A stretch of 64,000 nucleotides of DNA from Macrophomina tecta (lineage: Eukaryota; Ascomycota; Dothideomycetes; Botryosphaeriales; Botryosphaeriaceae). The stretch lies in NCBI GenBank assembly GCA_024180945.1, contig JAKSGN010000021.1, positions 310,001 through 374,000 on the forward strand, written 5' to 3'. The notes under the pieces were generated by a model. It did not search any database. It had not been told where the DNA came from and saw only the letters and a program-made list of their open reading frames with translations. The position numbers and the translations under genes are program-made. Below, one piece after another: positions 35,781 through 47,241 of this stretch; the first letter of the stretch is position 1, and each line of letters begins with the position of its first letter.

Positions 35781-38700
35781 CTATGACGGAACGGATTCAT
35801 GCCTCTGGTGCGGCGTGTTATGTTCGCTTTCGTGGCCTTCATGATGTCCGTTGGTAGGGTTCATGTTCATGACTCCACTCATGCTCATACCACCCATGCC
35901 ATCCTCAATGCCTCCATACCCTGTCATATCCGCCCAGTCCCATTCCAGAGTCATTGGCATTTGCCAAAGATCCTGGGGAACGAAAGGTTGCTGGAATGAT
36001 GGCCCCATATCAAAGACGCCTATGTTACCAGCATTGAGCGCAGTTGGCCCATTTGCACCCTCTATTGTTGGATGCACACTGGAGGCAGTTGAGAAGGCTC
36101 CACTGGTGCGTGGGCCATCGGTGCCGGCCTGTGAGTGTGGGAAGGTTTGCTGTGGCAGGAATGCTGGAACAGTTTGAGGTGACGAAAGATCAGGAAGCCA
36201 TGAGCCTTGCTGGAGGGAAGCGTGCGGCATAGAAGGGGAGAAAGCAAAAGTCTGCAGGCATCAAGCCATTAGCCCGATTGAAATACATTTGAAGAAGTTT
36301 CACGAGGACCTACCGGGTCTGTGAAGTTGGAGGTAAATTGCGAAGAAAAGCCGGCTCCTGCACTGCCGTTTGCACCGGGCGTGAAAGCCGAGGACCGCCG
36401 GCTGTGCGACTGTTGTTGTGCTTGGTTGAGACTTTGAGCGGCCGGCTGTGGTCCATCCTTTGGAGGTTGATCGTCTTGTTGTTTCCTCTTTCGTTTTGAT
36501 GACGACTCCTTATCTGCCTTCTCTAGGACAACCCGGGCAATCCGCTCGAATTCCGAGCATATGCTCAGCATTCGACGCACGCTACCATTTTCTTCGTCTG
36601 AGCAGAGAGTGGAGAGGAAATTGACGACGAGATTCATCAGCTTCAGGTCAGACCGAGCTCGAGTATCCTGAGGATTTTGGAGGATATTGGCGAACAGTGT
36701 CACAAGCGACGACACGGGGTAGTAAAGGATCAGCCTGCATGTGTCAGAAAAAAGAAAGGGTGATAGTCTTTTTATGTGAGAAAGAGCATCTTACCAGACG
36801 CAGGCATAGTCGCCCTGCGGAATGTACTTGATAAGATTAATGGATGCGCGTGCTGCCTGAACACACAATGCTGCAGATGAAAATACTCTAGGGTTCAGTG
36901 GTCGTGCGTTCAGACCCTGGATGGCGAAATTCGAGAGTCGACTGGTCCAATACCCATGATGCACTGACATGCGATGAATGGTAGTTAGGCAGTTGTAGTA
37001 CGCAAAGTGCAAAACAACCACATGAAGGATGAGCGGCGTGTGAGAAGCTTTGATCTCATGTTCTGGTCGGAAGTCGATCGGAATGCCGTCTTTCCACTCC
37101 TCAAGCTCCCTGTCAAGCTCACCAATGGTGTTGAGGAGTTCGCCATCGGATTGTTTGGAAGCCTTGACCGAGTAGAGGTTCTTGTACACCTTGCTTTCAA
37201 TCACAGCAAACGTGCACATCAGCCGGAATAGGTTGACTTTGCCTTTGCCGTCTGCCAGAGGAATGTTGCCAATATTGTCAGGAGGGTCTTCACTCGGCAG
37301 CTCAACGTTCATATCATCATCGTCCTGAATTGGTGGCCGGCCTGACCGAAGGCAAATGCTGTCACAGTGTAAGCACGCGTTGCCATATTGGAAATAATAA
37401 TGGCGCCATGACTTACTCTCTGTCGAGCATATAGGCTATCCAGAAAACACGTTTCCGCTGCTCGATTTCCGCGGGGTTCAGATTGAATCCGGATCCGCGC
37501 TTGTGAAGACCGATACTGTGAGAGAGACGGATGGCCGCTGCTACAAGGAAGAACGAGGGCTGGGGATTTGGCGTTCCTTGGAGGAAGAGAGCCTAGTCTT
37601 GATTAGTACAATCGATAACAGCCTGTTAGCACAAGCACGTACCATTCCGAGTAGAGCTTGGACACTCAAAAGATCGGTGTTGCGGATCGTCAACTCAGTT
37701 TGAACAGCAAGGGCATTCTTCAGGTAACCCCACGCTTTCTGATCCTCCTCTTGGGGTACTAGATTGCTCATGACACGGAGCCTATGGGCAATGGCTAGTG
37801 CCACATTCAGACTTGCCCACCATCCCGAGCCTTCATAAGGATCTTGCGAATAATGCTTGTCGACGAGGTGCATGAAGGTGGGCTCATGGAACAGCGGGAA
37901 CATGCAGTTGAAATTGGAAAAATAGTCCCTCAACAGCGAGAGAGCCTCCTCCTTGGGCGGTAGCGGCTTGAATACGCGGCGAGAGAAGATGTCGCGGAAG
38001 ATATCCGGTTTCCAATGTATCCATTTATTGTCATCAACAGCTGCATTGGTGATCACGTCCTGGAAAGAGGTATCGCCAGTCTTGTCATTAACCCATTGGA
38101 TGCCCTTGGGGGAGAAAATTGAAAAACCAGACGAGGAGCCTAGATGGGACTTAGTATTTGGGCACGTGTACGGACCAGACTGCACATACCAATGTATCTC
38201 GTCTCACCACAGTTGTTGGTCACCAGGGAGCACATCATGTCTGATAGCGATTCGACTTCTTCCTCGTTTCGAGGAGGCTCCTGCGTGGATTGTCTGTTGG
38301 TGCGGGAGGGCGCCGGAGAGGTGGCTGCACTGTGGGGACTCGGCAGCTCAGCAGGCTGCGCCGGGGTATCTCTTTGCGAAGGCGTTCCTTCCTCGCGCTG
38401 CTGCGTGGAGCCACCGTCATGCGACGTCCGAGACGAGGTCGTGCCAGTGTGCCCGCCGACTGCCGCACGCTTCTCTGAAAGCCGCTTTTCCAAGGTGCCA
38501 AGGTCGGTCCGGCCGTCATCGTCTTCAGAAAGGAGTCCTGATAGCCTGAGGAGACTCTCCATGCGGCCGAGGCGGTTCTCGAGTCCTTCGATGTATTTGG
38601 CGCTGCAGGCATCGTTAGCAGGGTCGAGCAGCGTCCGGAACAGGTAGTTTCACCCCTTGGGCGGCTGGCGCTTCTTCTCTACCTGGGTGAAGATACACTC

Positions 38701-39044
38701 GGTCTTGTAGTTTTGGCAGTGGGTGCAGGCAGGCATCTTGCCGTCACACTTGATTTTCTTCTTGCGACACATATCGCAGGCCTACGCAGGCGGGATTAGC
38801 ATGGAGAAAGCGAGACAGCGCATCCTCTCGCGCGGCGTACCCTTGCAATGCGCCTTCTCTTGGGGTCGCCCTGACCATCGTCGCCGCCATCCTGCGTGCC
38901 GATGCCCATGGCATCGTCGAAGAGGTTGGCGGGGAGGTGTGGTTGCACGGGCGAGCCATCAGCGCTATAGGTGCCGAAGAGCTGGGGCGGCTGATTGACC
39001 AGCGGCGGAGGCTGGGGCAGGAAATTGTGCGACGAGTTGTCCAT
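35781..39044 (-). CDS. Zn(II)2Cys6 transcription factor with fungal-specific regulatory domain
   Basis: Eight exons (39044-38841, 38781-38654, 38602-38190, 38139-37643, 37592-37417, 37358-36795, 36734-36314, 36251-35781) encode 957 residues. Residues 1-68 are an acidic/Pro-rich head ending KRRRIAR. The binuclear zinc cluster follows, with Cys at 70, 73, 80, 87, 90 and 97 (C-X2-C-X6-C-X6-C-X2-C-X6-C). It is continued by a linker and the helix [19 protein letters not shown], a probable dimerisation coiled coil. The middle homology region runs from about [12 protein letters not shown] through [14 protein letters not shown] and [19 protein letters not shown] to [13 protein letters not shown]. The C-terminus is Met/Gly/Pro-rich. 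It should be a nuclear DNA-binding regulator; the target pathway is unknown. All introns have canonical ends and the joins are in frame. Confidence 0.93.
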
Positions 39045-39843
39045 GGCGGGCAGACAGGCGGCGGCCTGGCTGTGGTTATCAAAACAAAAAAAAAGTCGGA
39101 GGCACGGTGCCTCAGGCGCACGGAGGTGGTCGTGGTGGGAGCAGGCAGACGCGGAGCTGGCGGCGTGGGGTTTGGGCGCGGAGGCGTTGGTATGTAATCG
39201 GCGGGCGTGTGACGTACACGCAGCTGAAACGCAGTTACTGGGCTGGTGATGCACAGTCGCCGGGGGTGTCGCAGGCGGCCGAGGGCGTGGACATGGCAGC
39301 TTGGAGGCACGGCTGCGGGAAGGAATGGAGCAGGGCGGGCTTTTTCGGTGCGCTGGGGGTGAGGATGTTGCGGAAAGAGCAGCAGCCCTGGGAGCGCGAT
39401 CCTGTGCGCTTCTCGAAGGCCAGATGGGGCGGGATCGTCCATTGGTCAGCGCAGGCTCGTCCCGCTGGCTCTCCTCGCGATGCTCCGCCCTACTGCCGCT
39501 GGCGCACACCGGTGGCGGCCCCTGTCCACGCGCGCGCAGCCGCCAGCCTCGGCCGCTGTCAGCTTAAGAGCGCTGTCAGAGCATCGTCCTGGGCGGTCGC
39601 CGCGCGATCTCTCCTCGCGCCTCGACAGCACGCAGCCTCAGGCCAGCAGCCCGCAGCCCCAGCTCGGCTCCCGCGCATCCCGCTGCCGAAAGTGGCCGCG
39701 CTGCCGCCAAGCGCCTGCTTGCCTGCTGAGCCACCTCCGTGAACTACACTGCTGCATGCTCGTACGAGCGCCACGCCTGTTCCCTGCGACTCGCAACGTT
39801 GTCCACAAGCGTGTGTCAGGCTTCAGCGAAACGTCAGTCGATC
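39045..39843. promoter_or_regulatory. Divergent promoter region between transcription factor and hydrolase genes
   Basis: This 799-bp GC-rich region lies between two divergent start codons. An upstream ATG at 39756 opens a 30-codon Arg/Val-rich frame (MLVRAPRLFPATRN) that runs into the hydrolase start region in another frame. It may be an upstream open reading frame. Confidence 0.45.
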
Positions 39844-41313
39844 ATGTACGTCTGGCCTCCTCCTCCGCCCTCTCACCACCCACCGATCCCGGGGCCCCGA
39901 AGCTTGGATGCGACTAACCAACCCAGGTCGACCGCATCCCCGCTCACCGCAGCGGAGGTCGAGGCGCACCCTGAGTTTCCGCACGTCACCTGGCGCCTTG
40001 AGCCTGCGCTCAAGGGCAAGGTCCCTGTGGCTGCCGGCCGCGGCGGCCCGTTCAACATTGCCTACGAGGTGCACGGCAATGGTCCCGCCCACATTGTGGT
40101 AGGTGCCAATTTGCTCGTTTCTGTCGTCCTACACTCCGAGTATGAGGCCTGTTCGCGCCAAGTATTTCATGTTTGGAAATGCCCCTCGCGCCAGCATGAC
40201 GCCTGCTCCATCACTTTCCTCTCTCGACCTCCTCGCGAATCCCGCGCAACTTCGGTTTCGAGACAGGCGTCCCCAAAGGGAAGCCTGAGACGCCAAAGTG
40301 GCCGGCGCGCCACTTGTGCGTTGCAGACAAGCTTATTCTCTGACAACCCAATCTCAACCTCTAAAAAGGCTTACGACCCCGTGGCTGATCGTCATTATCG
40401 CAGTGGATTATGGGCCTGGGCGGCCTCAAGACGGCCTGGCAGAGACAGACAAAGGACTTCTCTCACACCCAGGCCGACAAGTACTCATCCCTGATCATTG
40501 ACAACCGCGGCGTGGGCGAGTCCGACAAGCCCTTGATGCGCTACTCGACCTCCGAAATGGCCCGCGATGTGTTAGAGGTGCTCGACCACATTGGCTGGAC
40601 TGAGAGGCGGCAACTGCACGTTGTCGGCATTAGCATGGGCGGCATGATCTCTCAGGAGCTGGTAAGTCCGCTTAAGCCCGCCGCCCCCGGCGCTTACCGA
40701 CAAGCCACAGGCCTTCCTGATCCCTGACCGCATTGCGACGCTCTCGCTGGTGTCGACCGCTTCTGGCCTTTTCAACACCACTGGTTTCATTGAGAATCTC
40801 CGCAACCGCATTAATCTCTTCATCCCCCGCAGCATTGACAATCAGCTCGCCCATGTTCGCCACAACCTCTTCACTGACAAGTGGCTCTACTCGCCCGACT
40901 CGACCGAGTCCGTCGTGAAGCCCTTTCCTCTGCACTGCGACCGCTTTGCGGCCGGTGAAATTAGTAAACGCAAGGATCCTTCCTCTTTCAACCGCACCGG
41001 CTTCATGGCTCAAGCTGTTGCCGCCGGCTGGCACTACAAGGGTCCAGCCCAGTTGAGTGAGCTCGCCGACAAGATCGGCCGTGAGCGGATCATGGTCGTG
41101 CACGGTAGCGAGGACCGCATGATTACTTTTCCGCACGCCAAGGTGCTGGTGGAGGGACTAGAGGGCATCGGAGATCAGAAGAAGGGGGAAGTGGAGAAGC
41201 ATCTCATTGACGGACAGGGCCACTGCATCCCGATTGAGATGAGAGCCGAATTCAATTCATGGCTCGAGGGCTTGATCGCACGCAGCGAGGGCTCGGACAA
41301 GACCAGCGCATAG
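39844..41313 (+). CDS. Alpha/beta-hydrolase fold protein
   Basis: Exons 39844-39845, 39927-40098, 40404-40661 and 40711-41313 give 344 residues. The oxyanion-hole region is IVWIMGLGGLKTAW. LIIDNRGVGESDKP precedes the nucleophile elbow GISMGG with Ser135. Asp279 in HGSEDRM and His315 in GQGHCIP complete a plausible triad. The family includes epoxide hydrolases, esterases and enol-lactonases; the substrate cannot be told. The only in-frame ATG upstream of the core is at 39844-39846. A textbook intron (GTACGT at 39846, branch GACTAAC, acceptor CCCAG at 39926) begins after its second base, and the first base of the next exon is G, so splicing rebuilds ATG. If the intron is retained, 27 extra in-frame codons follow the same ATG. 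Confidence 0.87.
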
Positions 41314-42442
41314 AGTTGTGTGTGGAGCAGCGTACAAGCATCATGGTTAACGATATAGAGATAGACTTGAGTGCCTCAGAGTTTCTGGCTTAGTAATCTT
41401 TGCAGTGGCAGCGGACAAAAACGTCGTCCGGCTGTAGCGGTCGACCCGCGGACAATGCCGATGGCGTCCGGATTTGGTCCGGTGATCAAGGGCTGCGATG
41501 ACTGGAATCTCCACACCTGTCCAGCATGCCGTGAAAAGAGAAATGTTGTGTGCAGATCAAACATTTTGTCTTTGCTGTTTTTGGCTAATATGGGTGAATG
41601 TATGGCTGGACCTTTCCACGCTTCAGACTGTTCGATGGCGCAAAGGGACCAACAGCTAGTGACTCGGCCAATCATGCGCTTAGCAAGCAGCTTGATTTCT
41701 GTCTTTGCCGGGTAGCTGGCTATTCCGAGTGGACCAATGCAAGATCCTCTTACCGACGTCTCGTCGCTCGGCATTTGTTGTCTTGGCCATAGTGAATCAG
41801 GATTGTTCATCCTGAGCCATTGCCGCGTGCACGCGGTGTCGGCGGTGTCGGCGGTGCCCAAAACTTAATCGTCGACTAGCGTTGCTTGTATTTACCGCGG
41901 TTCATCTGCTCAAGTGAGCAGTAGCTTAAAAACCGGTGACGAGTGGAGAAGCACTTGCTAACCGATGGTTAAGGGTGGCTTTCAATATCATAAAAAGCTT
42001 GCAGCCCTGAAAATCGCAAGATGATGGCGGACTTTACGCGATGGTTATTAGACATTGCAGTACGCATACCTCGCGGAAATACTACGCATGAAATTGAATT
42101 TTCCTTCTCATCTTCTCCATCCTTCTATCTAGTGATGCGATGTTGGTGTTGAGAGGCACTTTCGCCCATCCCGTGCTTCAGTTTCGGGATTAGCGTAGCA
42201 CGTGACGCGCGACTTCCAAGCTCAGCGACGACGTCGGAGAAAGCGCAGACAGCCTTTCAGCACAACCAGACTCCATCCCACCCCCATCGCCGGTCTCGAC
42301 CCAATTCGTCTCAATCGTACGTGCGCCCCCGAGCGACGCGCTCAAAGACGCTGTCCCCACGATCCCGGCACATCCCCACCCGCAAGCCGCACCGTCTCAA
42401 CACAAAGCTCTGACGCAGCCTGCGAGTGAATACAGGGCCACG
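41314..42442. other. Intergenic
   Basis: This 1.1-kb gap includes the promoter of the downstream nuclear atp8 gene. I recognise no gene or RNA in it. Confidence 0.5.
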
Positions 42443-42928
42443 ATGTCTTCCGCTCGCCTCCTCCGTCCCCTCGCCCGCGCCGTCGAGCGCCAGGCCTTTG
42501 CTGCTCCTGCGAGCATGCGCACCGCCGCCAAGGTCGCTCCCTTCACCCCCTCGTACACCGGCCAGAAGTACACCGTCGCCGAGAAGACTGGCGCCAAGAT
42601 GGTACGCACCACCCGTCCCCGCCTGCAATTGCACACCAGACCGAGCATCATAGCAAAAAATGCCAACGATCATGCACCGTGACGAAAGGAAACAAATGGC
42701 GTCGTGACTGATGGGTTGAGGATGGATTGCTAACGGGATTATTTCTTCGGAATCCAACAGCAGACGATGCTCTACGCCGGCATGCCCCAGCTCGTTCCCT
42801 TCTACTGGGTCAACGAGACCACCGTCGCCTTCGCCATCATCCCCACCTTCGTCTACTTCCTCTCCAAGTACTTCCTGCCCCAGGACCTCCGCCGCATGGC
42901 CGCCCGTCTCTTCATCAGCAAGCTCTAG
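42443..42928 (+). CDS. atp8: Nuclear-encoded ATP synthase subunit 8 with mitochondrial presequence
   Basis: Two exons, 42443-42601 and 42761-42928, encode 108 residues. The last 48 residues begin MPQLVPFYWVNE and end RLFISKL. Both ends and the length match mitochondrially encoded fungal Atp8, a one-helix subunit of the Fo stalk. Exon 1 encodes 53 residues, MSSARLLRPLARAVERQ and onward, rich in Arg/Ala/Ser with few acidic residues, as in a matrix-targeting presequence. The 159-bp intron (donor GTACGC, branch GCTAACG, acceptor CAACAG) lies seven codons before the Atp8 start, so targeting and mature parts sit on separate exons. Codons are GC-rich and standard, unlike mtDNA. The membrane segment carries Glu, Pro and Lys, making it less hydrophobic than typical mitochondrial copies, as needed for import. 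The gene is intact and probably functional. Confidence 0.93.
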
Positions 42929-45900
42929 ACTGTTTATACCACCGACTTGGATGATGAGTTGCACGGGAAATACGCGCGGGGAAGAAAGAGTAAGGGATTG
43001 ATCTTCAGTGGGCTGTCGATTAGATCGTTGTAGAGAGTAGTCGGCGAAAGAATCATCCCAATCTCAACATTTCCTGCCGTCTTGGCTGCGTGCGTGCACG
43101 GTATTTTGTTTTCTCCGGACCTTCCAATCTTTGGCCAGACTGCCGCTGGTAGGGGTGATGGAGGTCAATTGCCGTGCGTCCCTGTACCGGAGCGGATCAC
43201 GGTTATCCGAGACACCGAGTTGTGCGGAGTGCGCAATAAGACTGCGGGATCGACCTTGCAGACCGCTCGGCTTGTCTTTCGTACGTGCACCATGGCTTTG
43301 CGCTGGCAAAGACGCAGCCCCGCCTGCTTGCTCACCGGTCAAAAGGGATGCAAACGCGAGGCAGCCATGAGGCAGGCCCCCTTTCGACGTCCTGCCGCCG
43401 CACACCAAAGATCCAAGCATGGCGAATCAACGTGACTTACAGTTCATTTGCCCTGCTTCAGAGTAAAGCAGTTTGCCTGCCTTTTCTGTGCTTCTCTTTC
43501 CTCCGTGATGCTATGGTTTTATTACGTCAATCAAGTTACGCCCACTGCATTATTGTGAAGTCTTATTATCTCCACTGCTCTATGGACGCCGTGTCTTGCG
43601 CATTTCTAGGCCTCGCGCTTTCGAGCCCATCTTTGGAGCTGGAAACGGGGTAGTGTATATCATCTTCATCCTCATTGAATTTTGGTATACTTGCTTGGAG
43701 TTCTGGGAGGCAATTTGGCAAAGGCTCCTCGTTTGATTCACGCTCCACTTCCAAGCACCACCCACCGTCTCATGGAGTCCAAAAAGGCTTTTACTTTACC
43801 CTTCTCCAAGTGCTTTGGCGCTTGTGCCGGGCTGTGTCCAACGAGCTCGGGTTCGGCCGTACCGTGTTGATGGGTTCGCGAAGCAACATCGAGAGCTTGT
43901 GGGGCTCTCCTTGCCGTTCAGTACGTGCCGGGGACTCGGCGAGGTGTTTATTGAGGTTTTATTGACATTTTGAGTGACCACCGGCACTTCCTCAGAGACG
44001 GGGCATGCTAACTCTTGTGGAAGTGTGGGACTCCTGAATGGAGATCAATTAAACGAAGGAAACTCGCAACACACGGCACAAAAGTCCTGGGGTTATAACA
44101 CTACCACTTGGCTTACGCTCCTAGCTCCCATCTTCTTTGCATGGAATCCGAATTCCGCCCAAGTGGATTCCTGATGTACGAAAATAACTCAAATAGCCGC
44201 CCGCAGAGGCCGACTCTTTTCCCAACACTCCAGCAATCCATATAGATGGCTCTCGATCAACATGCAGCGGAAGCCCCGTTCACTTCTATTTTCGCACTGA
44301 GTCAGGACGTCGGACACACCGCTGCTTCCAGATCCATCTTTTTCCCCACTCACGCCATGATCCCCCAGCAACCCCAACACTTGTCCTTTGCGGATACCTC
44401 TGGGGTGCACTTGCCCACAGCTATCATGGCTTACTAATGGCGAAAGAGCATGTCTTTGATTACTGCCATCTGTGGGAGTGGCGTCGCTGCACATGGAAGC
44501 CTGGCCTCCCTTCTCGTGGCTTCTTCCCTCGTGAGACTACGAAGATCACATGGGCTTCCATTTTGCAGTTTGGAACATCCATACAAAACAAGCCAATTCA
44601 CTCCGTCTCCTGGGGAAGCGGCGAAGGACTGTGGAGCATTATTGACGCGGGCGGCTCCCGTTCCCTGAGCCTTTGAATGGATGTTGTCTGTATATTCGCG
44701 CTTGCTGAGCTTGATTACTCAAATGCGGCCATAGACGGTTGAGAGCGGCAAGATGTAGGCTTCACTTCCTTGAAAGCGCTTTTAAGGCCTTGCTCATGCA
44801 TACTATACGCAGTATATATAGAACTTCTCCAGAACTATATCCCTTCTGCTTCCTCATGGGTCGGCAGCATGAAGTCGCCGTTATTTGACCCTCCAGCTGC
44901 ATTGCATTGACCACACCGATAAGCCATCTCCTGGTCCTCCACAGAGTACTCCACTTATCACCCGAAAGTCTTCTTTTACGCCTAACTACGAGGAGCAAGA
45001 CCGTGCTATGGCTTCTCTTGCGATTTCTCACCGATATCGAATGTATCACTGAACCCACCATTGTTCTCCTAGAATCAATCCTCCAACTTTCCCTGCGCAC
45101 GCAGTATTCATTAACATGAATATTCATCCGGCAGTCCAGTCAGATTATCCCATGTATTTTTTTTTTGTTAAGGCAGGAGTAGGCTCAGCGCCTTGGCAAT
45201 CCTCGATAGCCAGCTACTTGCCTCCAGCGAGTACGTCTTACTGAACAACAACACCAACAATACAAAGAGGGACTTGCTTACCTTCACTTCTTTTGAGCCT
45301 TTGCTTCAATACTTTTCACCCATAGATTGCTCCTTCACAGTGCAGGGACTACTTTTGCTTCTGCAACGGTATCTTTGGCCGCCTTCTTTTGCATCTTAGG
45401 CTTCTAAGGAGGCATTAACTTCTAATAATGTCTGAGGATGGTTTTGATTCTCCTTTTGTGTCTGGGAGTTAAGAGAACCGAGGATGACCACCGGTGACGT
45501 CCCTCTTGATAATCTGCAAGAGGGGCTCGAGACAACGATACGGAACATAGGCAAGAATCAAGCTTGACCGTTTCAGGTGCCTGCGACTTGGGGTGTTCCC
45601 GCTGTCGAACCGCACTGCCGCGCGTGACTGGCGTCCATGTTAGCCACCCTGGCAATCCGTCCATCTGAGCTCATGTTATATACCGTGCTCCTTTTCATAC
45701 TCCTGATATGCTCCTCGTATGCTCCCCGAGAACCCGGTGAAGCAGCTACTACGTGCCCTTTCGAGACCGAAACAGACTTGGGCCATGCTCAAGCCCTTGG
45801 ACAGGAGCCTTATTGTTGGGGCCATACACAACTCATGCAGCATCTCAGCCTATGGCTGTACCTACAAGGAATTACGAACATGCCTGCGTAAAACGTACAC

Positions 45901-47241
45901 ATGCTACTTGTGGTGTTGATGGCCGCCTCATCTGATCGACATGTATGAACTCTCCGGTGCACTCGACGCCGGCAACGTGGGCTCAAAGAAGAACTGCTTC
46001 CTCGGCCTTCTCTGGCTTCAACATGCGGAGCTTGTGACGCTCCAAATTCTGCTGTCAATGTAGCTCAGCGGTGTGCTCAGCTACAGTGCTCTCGGGCTCG
46101 GCAATACGTGGTGAGGAACGGAGGCAGATCTCCGACCCTAAAAGTTCGAGTTACCGGGGTCGCGCGGGTTCGCATGAGGTCTAAATTGACAGCCCCCATC
46201 TGGCACAGCCATCGCCCAAACTGGGGACTACCACGCCCAAGCCTTCATCTCAGCTGTGCCCATTTGATCCCTCCAATTGTCTTCCTGCAGCTCGGATCAA
46301 GCTCAAGGAGTGGTTTAGCGTCTGCCAGAGACGTCCAGCCGTCTTACCGAAAGAAGGCACTTGAGTGGGCCGTGGGTGAATTGGTGAAAGAGACAGATGA
46401 TTTGGATGTGATTCCCACGCAGGGAAGAACTCGGCATTCACTATTGGATAAGACATTCAAGGACTGGCTGAAGGGCATCCAGACTGAATGGCCTCTCTCA
46501 GAAGTTTTCTTGCTCAGCCAGGTTCGTCTGACCCAAATACATCGTCATCGGCATGGACCAACCTTTGGCTGTTCACCGCATAACGCATTAACAGAAACAA
46601 ATTGCGATTCTAAAAGGACGAACAGATACAATGATGTTAATACAACAGCTCATTGTCAGCTGATCCACTGTTTCTCATCCAAGCGCCTAACACTCCGCAG
46701 GGCATGGCAAACCTAGACAGCACCGGCACTCCCGCAACATATCCCGCTCGGTATTCCGCGCGCATCGCACCTATCGTAAAGAGCACAACGGAGTAAATTG
46801 GAGCGCGGACAACCGCGGCTGCATCGCGAGGGCTCCTCGAGCAGGGCGGATTCAGCAGCGGCCCGGCGTTGTATCTGGTGATGCAATTTACGCAAAGGAG
46901 GCCTTGAGAGAATACGATGCTGTTGCATTTATGAACCCACTGCTATTGGTGGGACATCAGGCCCGGTGGGCGAGGCGGCGAATAGCCCGGGTGGGGGGTT
47001 TGCTGCGTGGGGAAACAAGAGACGATGATCTCCATTCGGACGGGCCTGAATCTGGACTAACCGCCCGAATAGGCAGGCCGGCTACGGCCCCCTCCCACCG
47101 ACGATCCGCAGGCCACGGCCGAGACGAAGTTCAGGTAGCCTCTCCATGGCGATGGTGTGCGGGGTATGCGCTCTACTTAATGGCAACCTCGTCCCATAAA
47201 CCCTCTAGGTCGCCGGTGAGCGCTGGAGCAGCCACAGAGTC
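42929..47241. other. Long intergenic region
   Basis: These 4.3 kb have no recognised gene. A plus-strand frame at 46108-46716 contains a stretch that looks protein-like (RKKALEWAVGELVKETDD to FKDWLKGIQTEWPLSE) but has no family I can name and no clear start. Other frames are short and overlap on both strands. Confidence 0.45.

Noticed and set aside
46108..46170. GTTCGAG motif as a tRNA B box
   Set aside because: No A box or cloverleaf around it on either strand.
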